The position numbers and the translations under genes were made by a program. From an uncultured Planktomarina sp. (GTDB lineage: Bacteria; Pseudomonadota; Alphaproteobacteria; Rhodobacterales; Rhodobacteraceae), in assembly GCA_905182325.1 (NCBI GenBank), contig CAJJBD010000008.1, positions 1 through 64,000 of the forward strand: a DNA stretch of 64,000 nucleotides, read 5' to 3'. Every line of letters starts with the position of its first letter. Position 1 is the first letter of the stretch. Of this stretch, positions 42,399 through 51,132 are shown in pieces. The notes under the pieces were generated by a model. That model did no database searches. It was not told where the DNA came from and was given only the letters and a program-made list of their open reading frames with translations.

Positions 42399-43040
42399 TC
42401 AATTAGATGGATACTCTGAATTAGGCGATTGGCCCATCAGGTGTAGGAAGTCACTAAGATCAATTATGTCGGCTGGTCTATCTGGATTTTGAATTAGAGC
42501 ACAAGACATGTTATTTTTGACCATGCTATCATGGACTTCGTTCACATCATCAGTTGATTGAAAATAAAACTTTTTTGGTAGATGCTGTAGTATAAGTTGT
42601 TTCAGCTTCCGGTTTTCTTCAAGAATTTCAACAGTTTTACCTTCGGCAATTTCTAGAGCTTGGACAATACCTTTAAATTTTTCATTTTCAAAAATAGGTA
42701 TATTTCGAAAATTTCCATCTATCATTTTCTGTAAGGCCGTTTCACAAGTCGTTTCCATATCAGCTCTAACAGGGTCAGATGTCATGATCGTTTCTATTGC
42801 ATGGTCGAGAATACTTGGACCAAACTTTTCTAAAGCCAATATCACATCTTTTTCCGTAGCTATGCCTATAATGTTACCATTTTCGACTGTAATTACTACT
42901 GCATTATTAGGATCTTTAGCCATCAATGATAACGCTTCAGTGATCGTAGATTTTCTGTCGATTGAGGAGCCCTCTTCAGTATCAACTATAACATGTTTTA
43001 TTTTAAGGTCTTTAAGAAGTTGAAGTTCTGAAATCTGCAT
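42399..43040 (-). CDS. CBS-domain protein
   Basis: A 213-residue cytoplasmic protein with two CBS motifs. The first, about 20-75, includes AVVITVENGNIIGIATEKDVILAL in part, and the second, about 80-135, has IPIFENEKFKGIVQALEI. A helical stretch (IAEGKTVEILEENRKLKQLIL) and a C-terminal region follow. CBS pairs bind adenine nucleotides and regulate partners. ATG 43040 is chosen with GAGAG upstream; ATGs further upstream (43055, 43136) give longer forms. It is followed by the 162-residue protein, its likely partner. Confidence 0.82.
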   Translation of the reverse strand: MQISELQLLKDLKIKHVIVDTEEGSSIDRKSTITEALSLMAKDPNNAVVITVENGNIIGIATEKDVILALEKFGPSILDHAIETIMTSDPVRADMETTCETALQKMIDGNFRNIPIFENEKFKGIVQALEIAEGKTVEILEENRKLKQLILQHLPKKFYFQSTDDVNEVHDSMVKNNMSCALIQNPDRPADIIDLSDFLHLMGQSPNSEYPSN

Positions 43041-43200
43041 GTGTGGCTCTCTCATTTGGTGGCGCCTAGGACTATTAATGTGAATTACTTTAAATACTGG
43101 GACAAGCTTGTAACAATCAGTCAGGCTTAGCAACAAATATACATAATGCTTGAAATTTATAAAAACTTAACTTTTTTGCAAGTTCTAGGTATTTTATAAT

Positions 43201-43728
43201 TTACGTTAACTTTTCAAAAGTGATTAAAACTTCACCAATATTAATTCCATATTTTGATAGATAAGCTCGATTGAACAACCTTTTATCATCCAACAACCAC
43301 ATCCAATCATCAAAGTTTACGAGTAATGTATTCTCTCCAAATGGTACTTTTAGGCTATATCTAAAATTGAAGGTATCGCCGGATTCTTTTCCTATGGCAT
43401 CTCCAACCACCCCTGGAGCTGTTCCAGTCCATAAATCTTCACTTGTTTTCTTGAGCTTCCAAATACGGATTTCAGTGCTCTGATCTGCATATTTAAAATT
43501 TTCAACAAGTGTTAAGGTTTCACCGTCCCAAGTTCCTTCAATATCTACTTTAAATCTGCTCTTAACTTTCCCAAACCTATCTTGGAACTGACCATAAGCC
43601 ACTGTTTTTCCGTTAAAAAAATCTTCAATATTAAGTTCTAATTTTGACAGACTTGCATCATTTAATGAAGGTCCCTGAGAACAAGCTGTTAAAAATAATA
43701 ATATTGCTACAATAGTCAATCTGAACAT
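43201..43728 (-). CDS. DUF3833-family lipoprotein
   Basis: A 175-residue protein with a lipoprotein signal: hydrophobic residues 3-14 and lipobox LTAC with Cys16 as the lipid-attached residue. The mature part has the DUF3833 pattern: ...IEDFFNGKTVAYGQFQDRFG near 33-52, then alternating strands suggesting a beta-barrel or lipocalin-like sandwich, with DDWMWLLDDKRLFNRAYLSKYG near the end. Probably anchored to the outer membrane inner leaflet. Function unknown; members often lie with fatty-acid or cyclopropane genes, not seen here. Confidence 0.85.
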   Translation of the reverse strand: MFRLTIVAILLFLTACSQGPSLNDASLSKLELNIEDFFNGKTVAYGQFQDRFGKVKSRFKVDIEGTWDGETLTLVENFKYADQSTEIRIWKLKKTSEDLWTGTAPGVVGDAIGKESGDTFNFRYSLKVPFGENTLLVNFDDWMWLLDDKRLFNRAYLSKYGINIGEVLITFEKLT

Positions 43729-43918
43729 GGATAAGTCTCCTTAGCAAAATATACCATAATTTCAAATTTTTGGTATAGGCGACCCTTTATTACTGTAAAA
43801 AATGAAAAGGGTTTTAATAAAGTTATCTATGACAATATTTATGTTCCTAGTATAGATATTTTTCTATTAGATTTAGACACCGATATTCTGAATTGAAGAA
43901 ATAAGTGGGGGTAGCATT

Positions 43919-45166
43919 GTGAGTGCTAAAACAGTTATTGTTGTCGGAGCGGGTATTTGTGGTGTGTCCACTGCTATCTACCTAAACCGTATGGGCTATA
44001 AAGTTTCACTAATTGATAAGGGTAAGCCTGGAATGGGCGCTTCTTATGGGAACTCAGGGTTTTTAGCGCAATGGGCTGTAGATCCAGTGGCATCTCCAGA
44101 TCTTTGGCGTATAGGTCCAAAGTACCTCGCCAATAAAAACAGCGCCCTTTTTATAAAGTGGGGATATATGCCGAGGATGTTTCCGTGGTTAATTAGGTTT
44201 TTGAGTAATGCAACTGATAAAGGTGCGCGTCATGTGGTAAGATCTTTGGGCCCGCTCTTGTCAGATGCTGTAGATCAACACAAAAGCTTAGTTCAAAATA
44301 CGCCACTTGATGGTTGGGTGCGCGATAGCAAGATCAGTTTTGTTTATAGAGATAAGATGCACTTTGATTCTGACACATATAGCTGGAAGATGAAAAAAAC
44401 AGCTGGGCTTATACCTAAAGTTGTCACAGGTGAGGCTGTCCGAGAAGAAGAACCAATTTTAGGAAAAGATTACCGTTACTTAGCCGTTCTTGAGGGCCAA
44501 GGTCACATAACGGATCCCGGTCAATATGTGGCTAAATTGGCTGATCATTTTACAAGCCTTGGTGGTCGAGTTATCAGTGCTGAGGTCCATGATTTACAAA
44601 AAAATACAGATGGCAGAATTTCTGGTATTAGTACTGACATAGGCACTATGCCATGTGACTTTGCGGTGATTACCGCAGGCATTTGGTCTAAGGGGTTGAC
44701 TAAAAAACTTGGCTTGAAAATTCCCCTTGAGGCAGAGCGTGGTTATCATGTAATTTTCGAAAATCCATCTGTATTGCCGCGCAATCCTCTCTTGATGGTC
44801 GATGGAAAATTTGGTGTAAATTCTATGGATATGGGATTACGCTGCGCTGGCACCGTAGAGCTAGGTGATCATAAATCTGGACCAAGTGTCGCTCCAATAA
44901 AATTAATAAAAAACCATGCACGCCAGGCATTTCCAAAACTAACTTTTTCAGGGACTCAAGAATGGATGGGTTTTAGGCCGTCTACGCCTGATAGTCTGCC
45001 GGTAATTGGCGAGGTTGAAAATAGTGGTATTTTTGTGGGCTTTGGCCATCAGCATGTTGGGTTAACTGCGGGGCCTAAAACTGGATACTTGCTTTCACAA
45101 ATGGTTGCAGGCCAAAATCCAAATATGGACCTATTGGCGTTTAACCCGTCTCGCTTCTCTTTATAA
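43919..45166 (+). CDS. FAD-dependent D-amino-acid dehydrogenase/oxidase family (DadA-like)
   Basis: A 415-residue DAO-family flavoprotein. The N-terminal GxGxxG is GAGICGVSTAIYL (about 11-23), followed by the strand-end Asp/Lys at about 37. The C-terminal EWMGFRPSTPDSLPVIG and FGHQHVGLTAGPKTG segments contact the FAD and match DadA-type D-amino-acid dehydrogenases. GTG is the start, preceded by GGGGGTAG. The gene faces tryptophan dioxygenase tail to tail. Likely it deaminates D-amino acids or related imino acids at the membrane, passing electrons to quinone. Confidence 0.88.
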   Translation: MSAKTVIVVGAGICGVSTAIYLNRMGYKVSLIDKGKPGMGASYGNSGFLAQWAVDPVASPDLWRIGPKYLANKNSALFIKWGYMPRMFPWLIRFLSNATDKGARHVVRSLGPLLSDAVDQHKSLVQNTPLDGWVRDSKISFVYRDKMHFDSDTYSWKMKKTAGLIPKVVTGEAVREEEPILGKDYRYLAVLEGQGHITDPGQYVAKLADHFTSLGGRVISAEVHDLQKNTDGRISGISTDIGTMPCDFAVITAGIWSKGLTKKLGLKIPLEAERGYHVIFENPSVLPRNPLLMVDGKFGVNSMDMGLRCAGTVELGDHKSGPSVAPIKLIKNHARQAFPKLTFSGTQEWMGFRPSTPDSLPVIGEVENSGIFVGFGHQHVGLTAGPKTGYLLSQMVAGQNPNMDLLAFNPSRFSL

Positions 45167-45217
45167 ATAAGTATAATTAAAACGTAGTATTAATGATATA
45201 CCTTTAAGCATTATTAA

Positions 45218-46057
45218 TTACAATTCTCCACGCAGATGCCAAAGTTCAGGGAACAACTCGACGTCTAGCATTTTTCGTAAGTACTTGACCCCAGAAGTCC
45301 CTCCAGTGCCCCGCTTGAACCCAATTACTCGTTCAACAGTAGTGACGTGATTGAAGCGCCAGCGACGAAAATAATCTTCAAGGTCCATTAGTTTTTCGGC
45401 AAGTTCATAGAGGCTCCAATGATTTTCAACATCTTGGTAAACAATTTTCCACCTTGATTGGATAGCGGCTCTGGCTTCATGTGGCGTATTGAGTTGGGGA
45501 GATGGCATATCCTCAGTTGTTCCATCCAGAGTATTAAATAAAAACCGTATCACTTCATCATAAAAGCTAGGTCGTAATAACTCTGTTTGAAGCATCTTCT
45601 GAATATCTGGAACATAGGCATGTGGCTTTATCATAGCTGGGTTACGATTGCCTAAAATAAATTCAACCATCCTGTACTGGTAGGATTGAAATCCTGAAGA
45701 TGGCCCCAGAGCATCTCTGAAATGTGTATAATCTGCGGGTGTCATTGTTCGCAATACATCCCATTGATTGTTCAGTTGCTCAAAAATACGGCTTACGCGT
45801 GATAGCATTTTCAACATATTCGCCATACTACCAGTTTCGAGCGCAGTCCGGGCTGCCAGCATTTCATGTAATATTTGCTTTAACCAAAGTTCTGAAGTCT
45901 GATGCTGAATTATAAATAGCATTTCGTCATGCGCATCAGTTAAGCAATTTTGCTGATCGAGAACCGTATCAATATTAAGATAGTCACCGTAAGACATTGC
46001 TGCCCTGAAATCAGTTTTGGCACCCTCAGTGCTTGGATCAAATGGTTTTTTGCTCAT
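45218..46057 (-). CDS. kynA: Tryptophan 2,3-dioxygenase
   Basis: A 279-residue heme dioxygenase that opens the indole ring of L-tryptophan to N-formylkynurenine, the first step of the kynurenine pathway. The conserved segments FIIQHQTSELWLKQILHE (about 47-64), GFQSYQYRMVEFILG with the substrate-binding Arg, and RFNHVTTVERVIGFKRGTGGTSG with the heme-ligand His and substrate-contacting Thr are all intact. AAAGG stands 7 bases before the ATG. Other kynurenine genes (kynB, kynU) are not adjacent, so the pathway is split or incomplete. Confidence 0.96.
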   Translation of the reverse strand: MSKKPFDPSTEGAKTDFRAAMSYGDYLNIDTVLDQQNCLTDAHDEMLFIIQHQTSELWLKQILHEMLAARTALETGSMANMLKMLSRVSRIFEQLNNQWDVLRTMTPADYTHFRDALGPSSGFQSYQYRMVEFILGNRNPAMIKPHAYVPDIQKMLQTELLRPSFYDEVIRFLFNTLDGTTEDMPSPQLNTPHEARAAIQSRWKIVYQDVENHWSLYELAEKLMDLEDYFRRWRFNHVTTVERVIGFKRGTGGTSGVKYLRKMLDVELFPELWHLRGEL

Positions 46058-46192
46058 AATACCTTTTTCATTTTGATTTGCTTAATGGAATATTTTTATT
46101 AATTAGACAAAATAATGGTTTGCGTAACTTGATTATCAACGCTTAAATTCTTTTCCCTACAACACTTTTTAGTAATAATTACTAGCTTGAAT

Positions 46193-47137
46193 TTAATTAA
46201 CTAGGTTTGTACTTTTAAATTTTTCCATAAGGTATGGTCCGGATACTATATTTTCTTTTTTTCCTAGACCTTTTATTGGTGCAATTACTGCATCCCAGTC
46301 TGGTTGGTGAAAATATGCAAGGCTCTGGCGAGCTGGCTGATTGGGTTCAGCTACAACCCTGTGTAAAGTTGAAACCCATCGATTAGATGTCCAAAGTGCC
46401 ATAAGATCTCCTATATTAATAATAAAACAGCCATCCACAGTGGGAACAGTAACCCACTTGTTTCTATTAAATATTTGAAGTCCTGTTGTGCCTGGCTGTG
46501 GGAGAAGTATTGTCAACGAGCCATAATCTGTGTGCGCACCAGCGCGTTGTTGACCAATCTCTGCAGCATCAATAGTGGCAGGATAAAATAATGCTCTTAG
46601 CGCAGAAATGGGTTGCGTTATGTATGGCTTAAAAAAGGCATTATCTAGGTCTAATGCTTCGGCAAATGCTGCCATCAAACGTTCAGCAAGCTGCTCCATT
46701 TCTGCATAATAAGCTCGCCAGGATTTTTGAAAACCTGCAATTTCTGGCCAAAGAGTTGGTTGATAACAGAATTTGTACGCTCTTTGATCTAATATTCCCA
46801 ATGGCACATTAAGAGGACCACCATTAAAACTCTCCTTTAAGTCTGGTGGTGTTTTTTTACCTTTAGATGCCGCAAGCGCTTCTTGGTTTGGACTGATCCA
46901 ACCATATGGGTAGCCTGAATATGGTACTGCAACTTTTTGTTTGGCTTCCTCATCACTTGCAAAAAATGAGGCCACTGAATCCCATTGTTCATTTATTATT
47001 GAGGAGGATATGCCGTGCCCAGACAAAAAAAGAAAACCGGAACTCTGACATATGAGGTCTAATTCTTGTGCTTTAAATTTGCGTTTTGGGCCGCTGGACT
47101 GTTCAAACTCTTGTAAATTAAAACTTGTAAATTCCAT
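46193..47137 (-). CDS. 2-oxoglutarate/Fe(II)-dependent dioxygenase (isopenicillin-N-synthase-like)
   Basis: A 314-residue oxygenase with the DIOX_N region at about 1-115 and the 2OG-Fe(II) domain at about 165-280. The iron ligands are His-Asp in AHTDYGSLTIL and the distal His in STLHRVV. The 2-oxoglutarate-binding Arg is in PARQSLAYFH (RxS). The ATG at 47137 is preferred over a GTG 9 bases upstream, though no clear ribosome site is present for either. It follows kynA upstream on the same strand after 136 bases. Substrate unknown. Confidence 0.9.
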   Translation of the reverse strand: MEFTSFNLQEFEQSSGPKRKFKAQELDLICQSSGFLFLSGHGISSSIINEQWDSVASFFASDEEAKQKVAVPYSGYPYGWISPNQEALAASKGKKTPPDLKESFNGGPLNVPLGILDQRAYKFCYQPTLWPEIAGFQKSWRAYYAEMEQLAERLMAAFAEALDLDNAFFKPYITQPISALRALFYPATIDAAEIGQQRAGAHTDYGSLTILLPQPGTTGLQIFNRNKWVTVPTVDGCFIINIGDLMALWTSNRWVSTLHRVVAEPNQPARQSLAYFHQPDWDAVIAPIKGLGKKENIVSGPYLMEKFKSTNLVN

Positions 47138-47435
47138 ATTTATCACTTTTATCTATAGACTTTTAGTTAGCATTTTTTAAAAAAATAACTTTAGTTATCT
47201 ACACTAATTTCAGATTTTTTTATCTGTTAATTTATATATAAGAATGGTGCATGTGACGTCTTAAGTCAAAAATTTTATGATTACTTTATTTGATCTTCAT
47301 TGATCTGCCAACTATAATTAGCTTATTGAGATTTTTGTCCTGGATAAGAAAACTTATTGTCGCAACTGAACTTTCAGATTAAATATATTTAGCGTCGCTA
47401 TAGTATACGGACGTTTCATAGATAGGATTAGATTA

Positions 47436-47885
47436 ATGCATGTTTACCTAGCAGGAGAAATTCATACTGATTGGCGAGATCATATTGTCAAAAAATGTTC
47501 TGATTTAGGCATTACTTTTTATACTCCGGTCACTGATCATCCCGCAAGTGATGATTGTGGAGTTAGAATTTTAGGAGTGGAGAATAATAAGTTTTGGCAT
47601 GATCATAAAAGTGCAAAATTGAATTCCATTAGAACACGCAATGCGATAGAGAAGGCCGATGTTGTTGTTGTAAGGTTTGGGGATAAATACAAACAATGGA
47701 ATGCTGCCTTTGATGCTGGGTTTGCATCTGCGTTGGGAAAATCGTTAATTATTCTACACAGTTCGGAGCATCAACATGCTTTAAAGGAAATTGATGCGGC
47801 AGCGTTGGTAGTAGCCAAGAGCCCCGGGGAGGTTTCAGAAGCGTTGAGATATGTTGTGACTGGAACTTTGCCACAAGACAGCTGA
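47436..47885 (+). CDS. ytoQ: YtoQ-family protein
   Basis: A 149-residue protein with the YtoQ pattern MHVYLAGEIHTDWRDHI at the start, then FYTPVTDHPASDDCG and KADVVVVRFGDKYKQWNAAFDAG. The fold resembles nucleoside 2-deoxyribosyltransferase-like (YtoQ/DUF4406) Rossmann proteins. The biochemical role is not established to my knowledge. It stands alone, convergent with the RND efflux gene, with a promoter region of about 290 bases upstream. Confidence 0.87.
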   Translation: MHVYLAGEIHTDWRDHIVKKCSDLGITFYTPVTDHPASDDCGVRILGVENNKFWHDHKSAKLNSIRTRNAIEKADVVVVRFGDKYKQWNAAFDAGFASALGKSLIILHSSEHQHALKEIDAAALVVAKSPGEVSEALRYVVTGTLPQDS

Positions 47886-47910
47886 TTATTTTTTAGGTTT
47901 AAGGGCTAGC

Positions 47911-50900
47911 TTAATATTTTTTGGAAGTTTTGGAAGTTAATGTGGTGGATAGCATTTGCTCTGGGCCTTTAACAAAAGCTGAATATGCACCCTTGAGACT
48001 TATCACAACATAATGCTGTGCCATGAATATAGCTGGCACAGTCAATACGATAATTACTGTTCCAAACAGCACTCCGTAGCCAATTGAAACTGCTAACGGT
48101 ATTAAGAACTGGGCCTGTAAGGATGTTTCCATAATTAGTGGATAAACCCCCAAAAATGTTGTGAGAGAAGTAAGTAAAATTGGCCTAAAACGCTGTTTAG
48201 TTCCAAGCACTACGGCTTCTCGCACATCCATACCCTCGTTTATATGTTCATTAAAAACATCTACCATTACCAACGAGTTATTGATCACTACGCCCGCCAG
48301 GCCAATGATCCCAAAAACTGAAAGAATAGTTAGTGGAATACCCATAATAAAGTGTCCAGTTACTGCACCAATTAAGCCTAAAGGAATTGCAGACATAACA
48401 ACTATAGGTTGAATGTAGGAACGAAAAACTAAAGCTAAAAGGGCAAAAATGATAAACAACGCAATTCCTAAAGCTTGACTCAATGCCGCCTGCGCATCTC
48501 CTTGCTGCCGCTGTTCTCCGCCAGACGATATTAATAAATCGTTATATTTTTCCATTAATGCCGGAAGTACGCTATTCTCAATCAACGCGTTAATTTCAGA
48601 ACTAGTTGCGACAGCAATATCAAGTTCTGCTGTGAGTGTTGTAACTTGCCGTCCATTACGGCGGAGAATTTGTGCTGGAGACTGTCCCTCCTCGATCTTA
48701 GCGACAACGCCAAGTGGAATTTGGTCACCATTAGGCGTAGTTATCCAGGTGGACATTAAATCTGACAGACTATTTCTCTCAATTTTGGGATAGCGAACCA
48801 TAACCGCTACATTATCTCCACCGCGTTGAACACTAGTTGCTTCAAGGCCAAAAAATCCAGCTCTTGTCTGGTTTGCAAGGTCGGAAAGGGTTATCCCATA
48901 AAGACGAGCCTCTTCGCGCAAGGCTAACCTGTATTCCATACGACCAGCTGAATCATCATCTTGAATTGAGAACAGACCAGGGATTTGTCTCAAACCTTCT
49001 CTTAATTCTGCAACTATTGGTGAAATATCCTGCCCATCTGGGAGCGAAAGTTCGATTGCAACTGCGTCACCAGCACCGATTAATTCGGCTGACACTGTTA
49101 ATGATTTGACAGATGCGACCAATCCAATTTCAGCTCGCCATGCCGCTTCGAAAGCGGTGGTTTCCCAATCTCGGATTGTTGGATCAGTGATTTTGACAAC
49201 AACATTTGCGAGTGTTGCACCACCGGCTGTTGTGCCGCCACTGGGCCCTCCTGCCGCCTTACCTTGACCTACCACAACGTTCATTCCAACAATAACTGCT
49301 GGTGCGTTGTTAGGTAATTTCTCTTGCAGAATATCGCCAGCACGATTTGCCGCTTCACGTATATCCTCAGCTATTTGCTGCGTCATTGCAAAGGTGGTTC
49401 CGTCATTCATTTCGATGCTTGCGGTTACAAAGTCTCCGTCAATTGATGGAAAAAAGTTAAATTTTACATAGCCATGCGTTAAAAGGCCCACCGTTAATAT
49501 CATTAGTGAAATTGAAAAAGCAATTGGAATTAAAATTGCGAAACCTTTTGTTGTGAACCGAAGCACGGCATCTAATGGTACTTTTATAAACCACTGTAAT
49601 ACTGCGTCTACAATTGAACGAATGAAGTTTAGAAATTTAAATACAAAACTTGGTCGGTGGATTGGAGAAACGTTTAGATTTGAGAGGTTCCTCGGTAGTA
49701 TTACAAGCGCTTGCACCAAAGAAAGGCTCAAAACGACCATTACCACAACTGGAATATCAGTCAAAAACTTCCCTAATACTCCAGGCAATTGAGTGAGTGG
49801 CCAAAACGCAACAATTGTGGTCAAAGCAGAAAAAATAACTGGAATGGCTATACGCTGTGTTCCTTTTACCGCCGCCTGAATGGCGGGAACACCTTTTTCA
49901 TTATTTGAATAGATATTTTCACTAACTACAATTGCATTATCAACAACTATTCCAATTGCCAGAATAAACCCAAAAAGAGAAATCATATTAATCGACATGC
50001 CAAGCAAGCCCATTATGGCAAAAGTTGCAGTGAAAGAAACGCCAATTCCGACTGCCGACCAGAATGCTAACCTGATATCAAGAAAAAGGGCTAAACATAA
50101 AACCACCAAGGTCAAACCGATTGCAGCATTGTTGACTAGAAGGTCAATTCGATCTTGCAAGTTGGTGGCTTCATTTTGCCAGACTGTGACATCAATTCCA
50201 TCTTGCAAGCTAGGTCTAAATTTAAGATCAAGATAATTTATGGCTTCATTTACAATTTCTAAAACCTGCTCATTACCGACTCGAAAAACTTTTATGGAAA
50301 CGGCAGTCTCGCCATTGAAGTTTGCCGATAAATCGGTGGTTGCAAAACCATCAATCACCTTAGCAATGTCCCGAAGATACACGCGCCCACCATCTGGGTT
50401 GGTTTTAATGATAATATTCTCAAAATCGCTTTGGGTATAATTCCGACCAGTTGTTCTAATTGGGATTGCGACGGTGTTTGTTTCGATTGACCCACCGGGC
50501 AATTCAAGTGAGTTTTGCTTAATTATGCGCGCAACCTCTGCCATTGTGATCCCATAGGCACGGAGCGTATCACGAGACACTTCAATTGATACTTCGTAGT
50601 CTCGTGTACTTCCAATCTCAACGTATGAAATTGATTTTAGTGCACTTAACTCATCCTTAAGACGTTCAGCCTCCTCCTTCAGAATAGTCTCAGTAGTGTT
50701 TCCGTGTAGAGCAATTTCAAGTACTCTAGAATTGTTATTTGCTTGAATAACTGTTGGTTCATTTGCGTCTATTGGGAACACATTAATTCTATCTATCTCA
50801 GTTTTTATCTGATCCAACTTTGCTGAAATGTCCTCGCCACGTAGGAATGATATGTTCACACCGCCCCGACCTTCACCAATGCTCGCAGTGATATTGTCAA

Positions 50901-51132
50901 TTCCATCAATTCCAGAAAGCTGGTCCTCTATTGGTCGAATGATGCTGTCTTGTATTTCAATAGGTGAGGCGCCAGGATAGGACACAGAGACGCTGACAGC
51001 ATCTAACGTAAAATCTGGAAATGTTTTCTGTGGCATTTGAAAGGCGGACAGTATGCCCAGAACTAAAACAAATACTGTAAGCAAATTTGATGCTACGGGA
51101 TGTTCTGCCATCCATTTTATGACATTATTCAT
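47911..51132 (-). CDS. RND-family efflux pump inner-membrane permease
   Basis: A 1073-residue resistance-nodulation-division permease with 12 predicted helices (one N-terminal, a cluster around 340-500, one near 540, and a cluster around 880-1030) and two large periplasmic domains (about 30-335 and 560-880). Helix 4 has the proton-relay GIVVDNAIVV segment. Family features LASQ-like loops are weak; it fits the AcrB/HAE subgroup that exports drugs, fatty acids or lipids. Its start overlaps the stop of the adaptor gene by eight bases, so the two are coupled. The outer-membrane channel is not encoded here. Confidence 0.93.
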   Translation of the reverse strand: MNNVIKWMAEHPVASNLLTVFVLVLGILSAFQMPQKTFPDFTLDAVSVSVSYPGASPIEIQDSIIRPIEDQLSGIDGIDNITASIGEGRGGVNISFLRGEDISAKLDQIKTEIDRINVFPIDANEPTVIQANNNSRVLEIALHGNTTETILKEEAERLKDELSALKSISYVEIGSTRDYEVSIEVSRDTLRAYGITMAEVARIIKQNSLELPGGSIETNTVAIPIRTTGRNYTQSDFENIIIKTNPDGGRVYLRDIAKVIDGFATTDLSANFNGETAVSIKVFRVGNEQVLEIVNEAINYLDLKFRPSLQDGIDVTVWQNEATNLQDRIDLLVNNAAIGLTLVVLCLALFLDIRLAFWSAVGIGVSFTATFAIMGLLGMSINMISLFGFILAIGIVVDNAIVVSENIYSNNEKGVPAIQAAVKGTQRIAIPVIFSALTTIVAFWPLTQLPGVLGKFLTDIPVVVMVVLSLSLVQALVILPRNLSNLNVSPIHRPSFVFKFLNFIRSIVDAVLQWFIKVPLDAVLRFTTKGFAILIPIAFSISLMILTVGLLTHGYVKFNFFPSIDGDFVTASIEMNDGTTFAMTQQIAEDIREAANRAGDILQEKLPNNAPAVIVGMNVVVGQGKAAGGPSGGTTAGGATLANVVVKITDPTIRDWETTAFEAAWRAEIGLVASVKSLTVSAELIGAGDAVAIELSLPDGQDISPIVAELREGLRQIPGLFSIQDDDSAGRMEYRLALREEARLYGITLSDLANQTRAGFFGLEATSVQRGGDNVAVMVRYPKIERNSLSDLMSTWITTPNGDQIPLGVVAKIEEGQSPAQILRRNGRQVTTLTAELDIAVATSSEINALIENSVLPALMEKYNDLLISSGGEQRQQGDAQAALSQALGIALFIIFALLALVFRSYIQPIVVMSAIPLGLIGAVTGHFIMGIPLTILSVFGIIGLAGVVINNSLVMVDVFNEHINEGMDVREAVVLGTKQRFRPILLTSLTTFLGVYPLIMETSLQAQFLIPLAVSIGYGVLFGTVIIVLTVPAIFMAQHYVVISLKGAYSAFVKGPEQMLSTTLTSKTSKKY

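Larger units (their letters stand above)
41093..42905. repeat. Imperfect tandem duplication of the CBS / 162-residue gene module
   Basis: Copy 1 (about 41098-41860) and copy 2 (about 41901-42905) are direct repeats in the same orientation, with 80-85% nucleotide similarity by eye. Copy 1 is shorter because of a deletion of roughly 240 bases within the CBS gene. The divergence shows the event is not very recent. Confidence 0.8.

Noticed and set aside
41093-43040. CBS/162-residue duplication as a mobile element or toxin-antitoxin pair
   Set aside because: No transposase, terminal inverted repeats or target-site duplication are visible, and the proteins do not resemble known toxin or antitoxin families; a plain tandem duplication explains the pattern.
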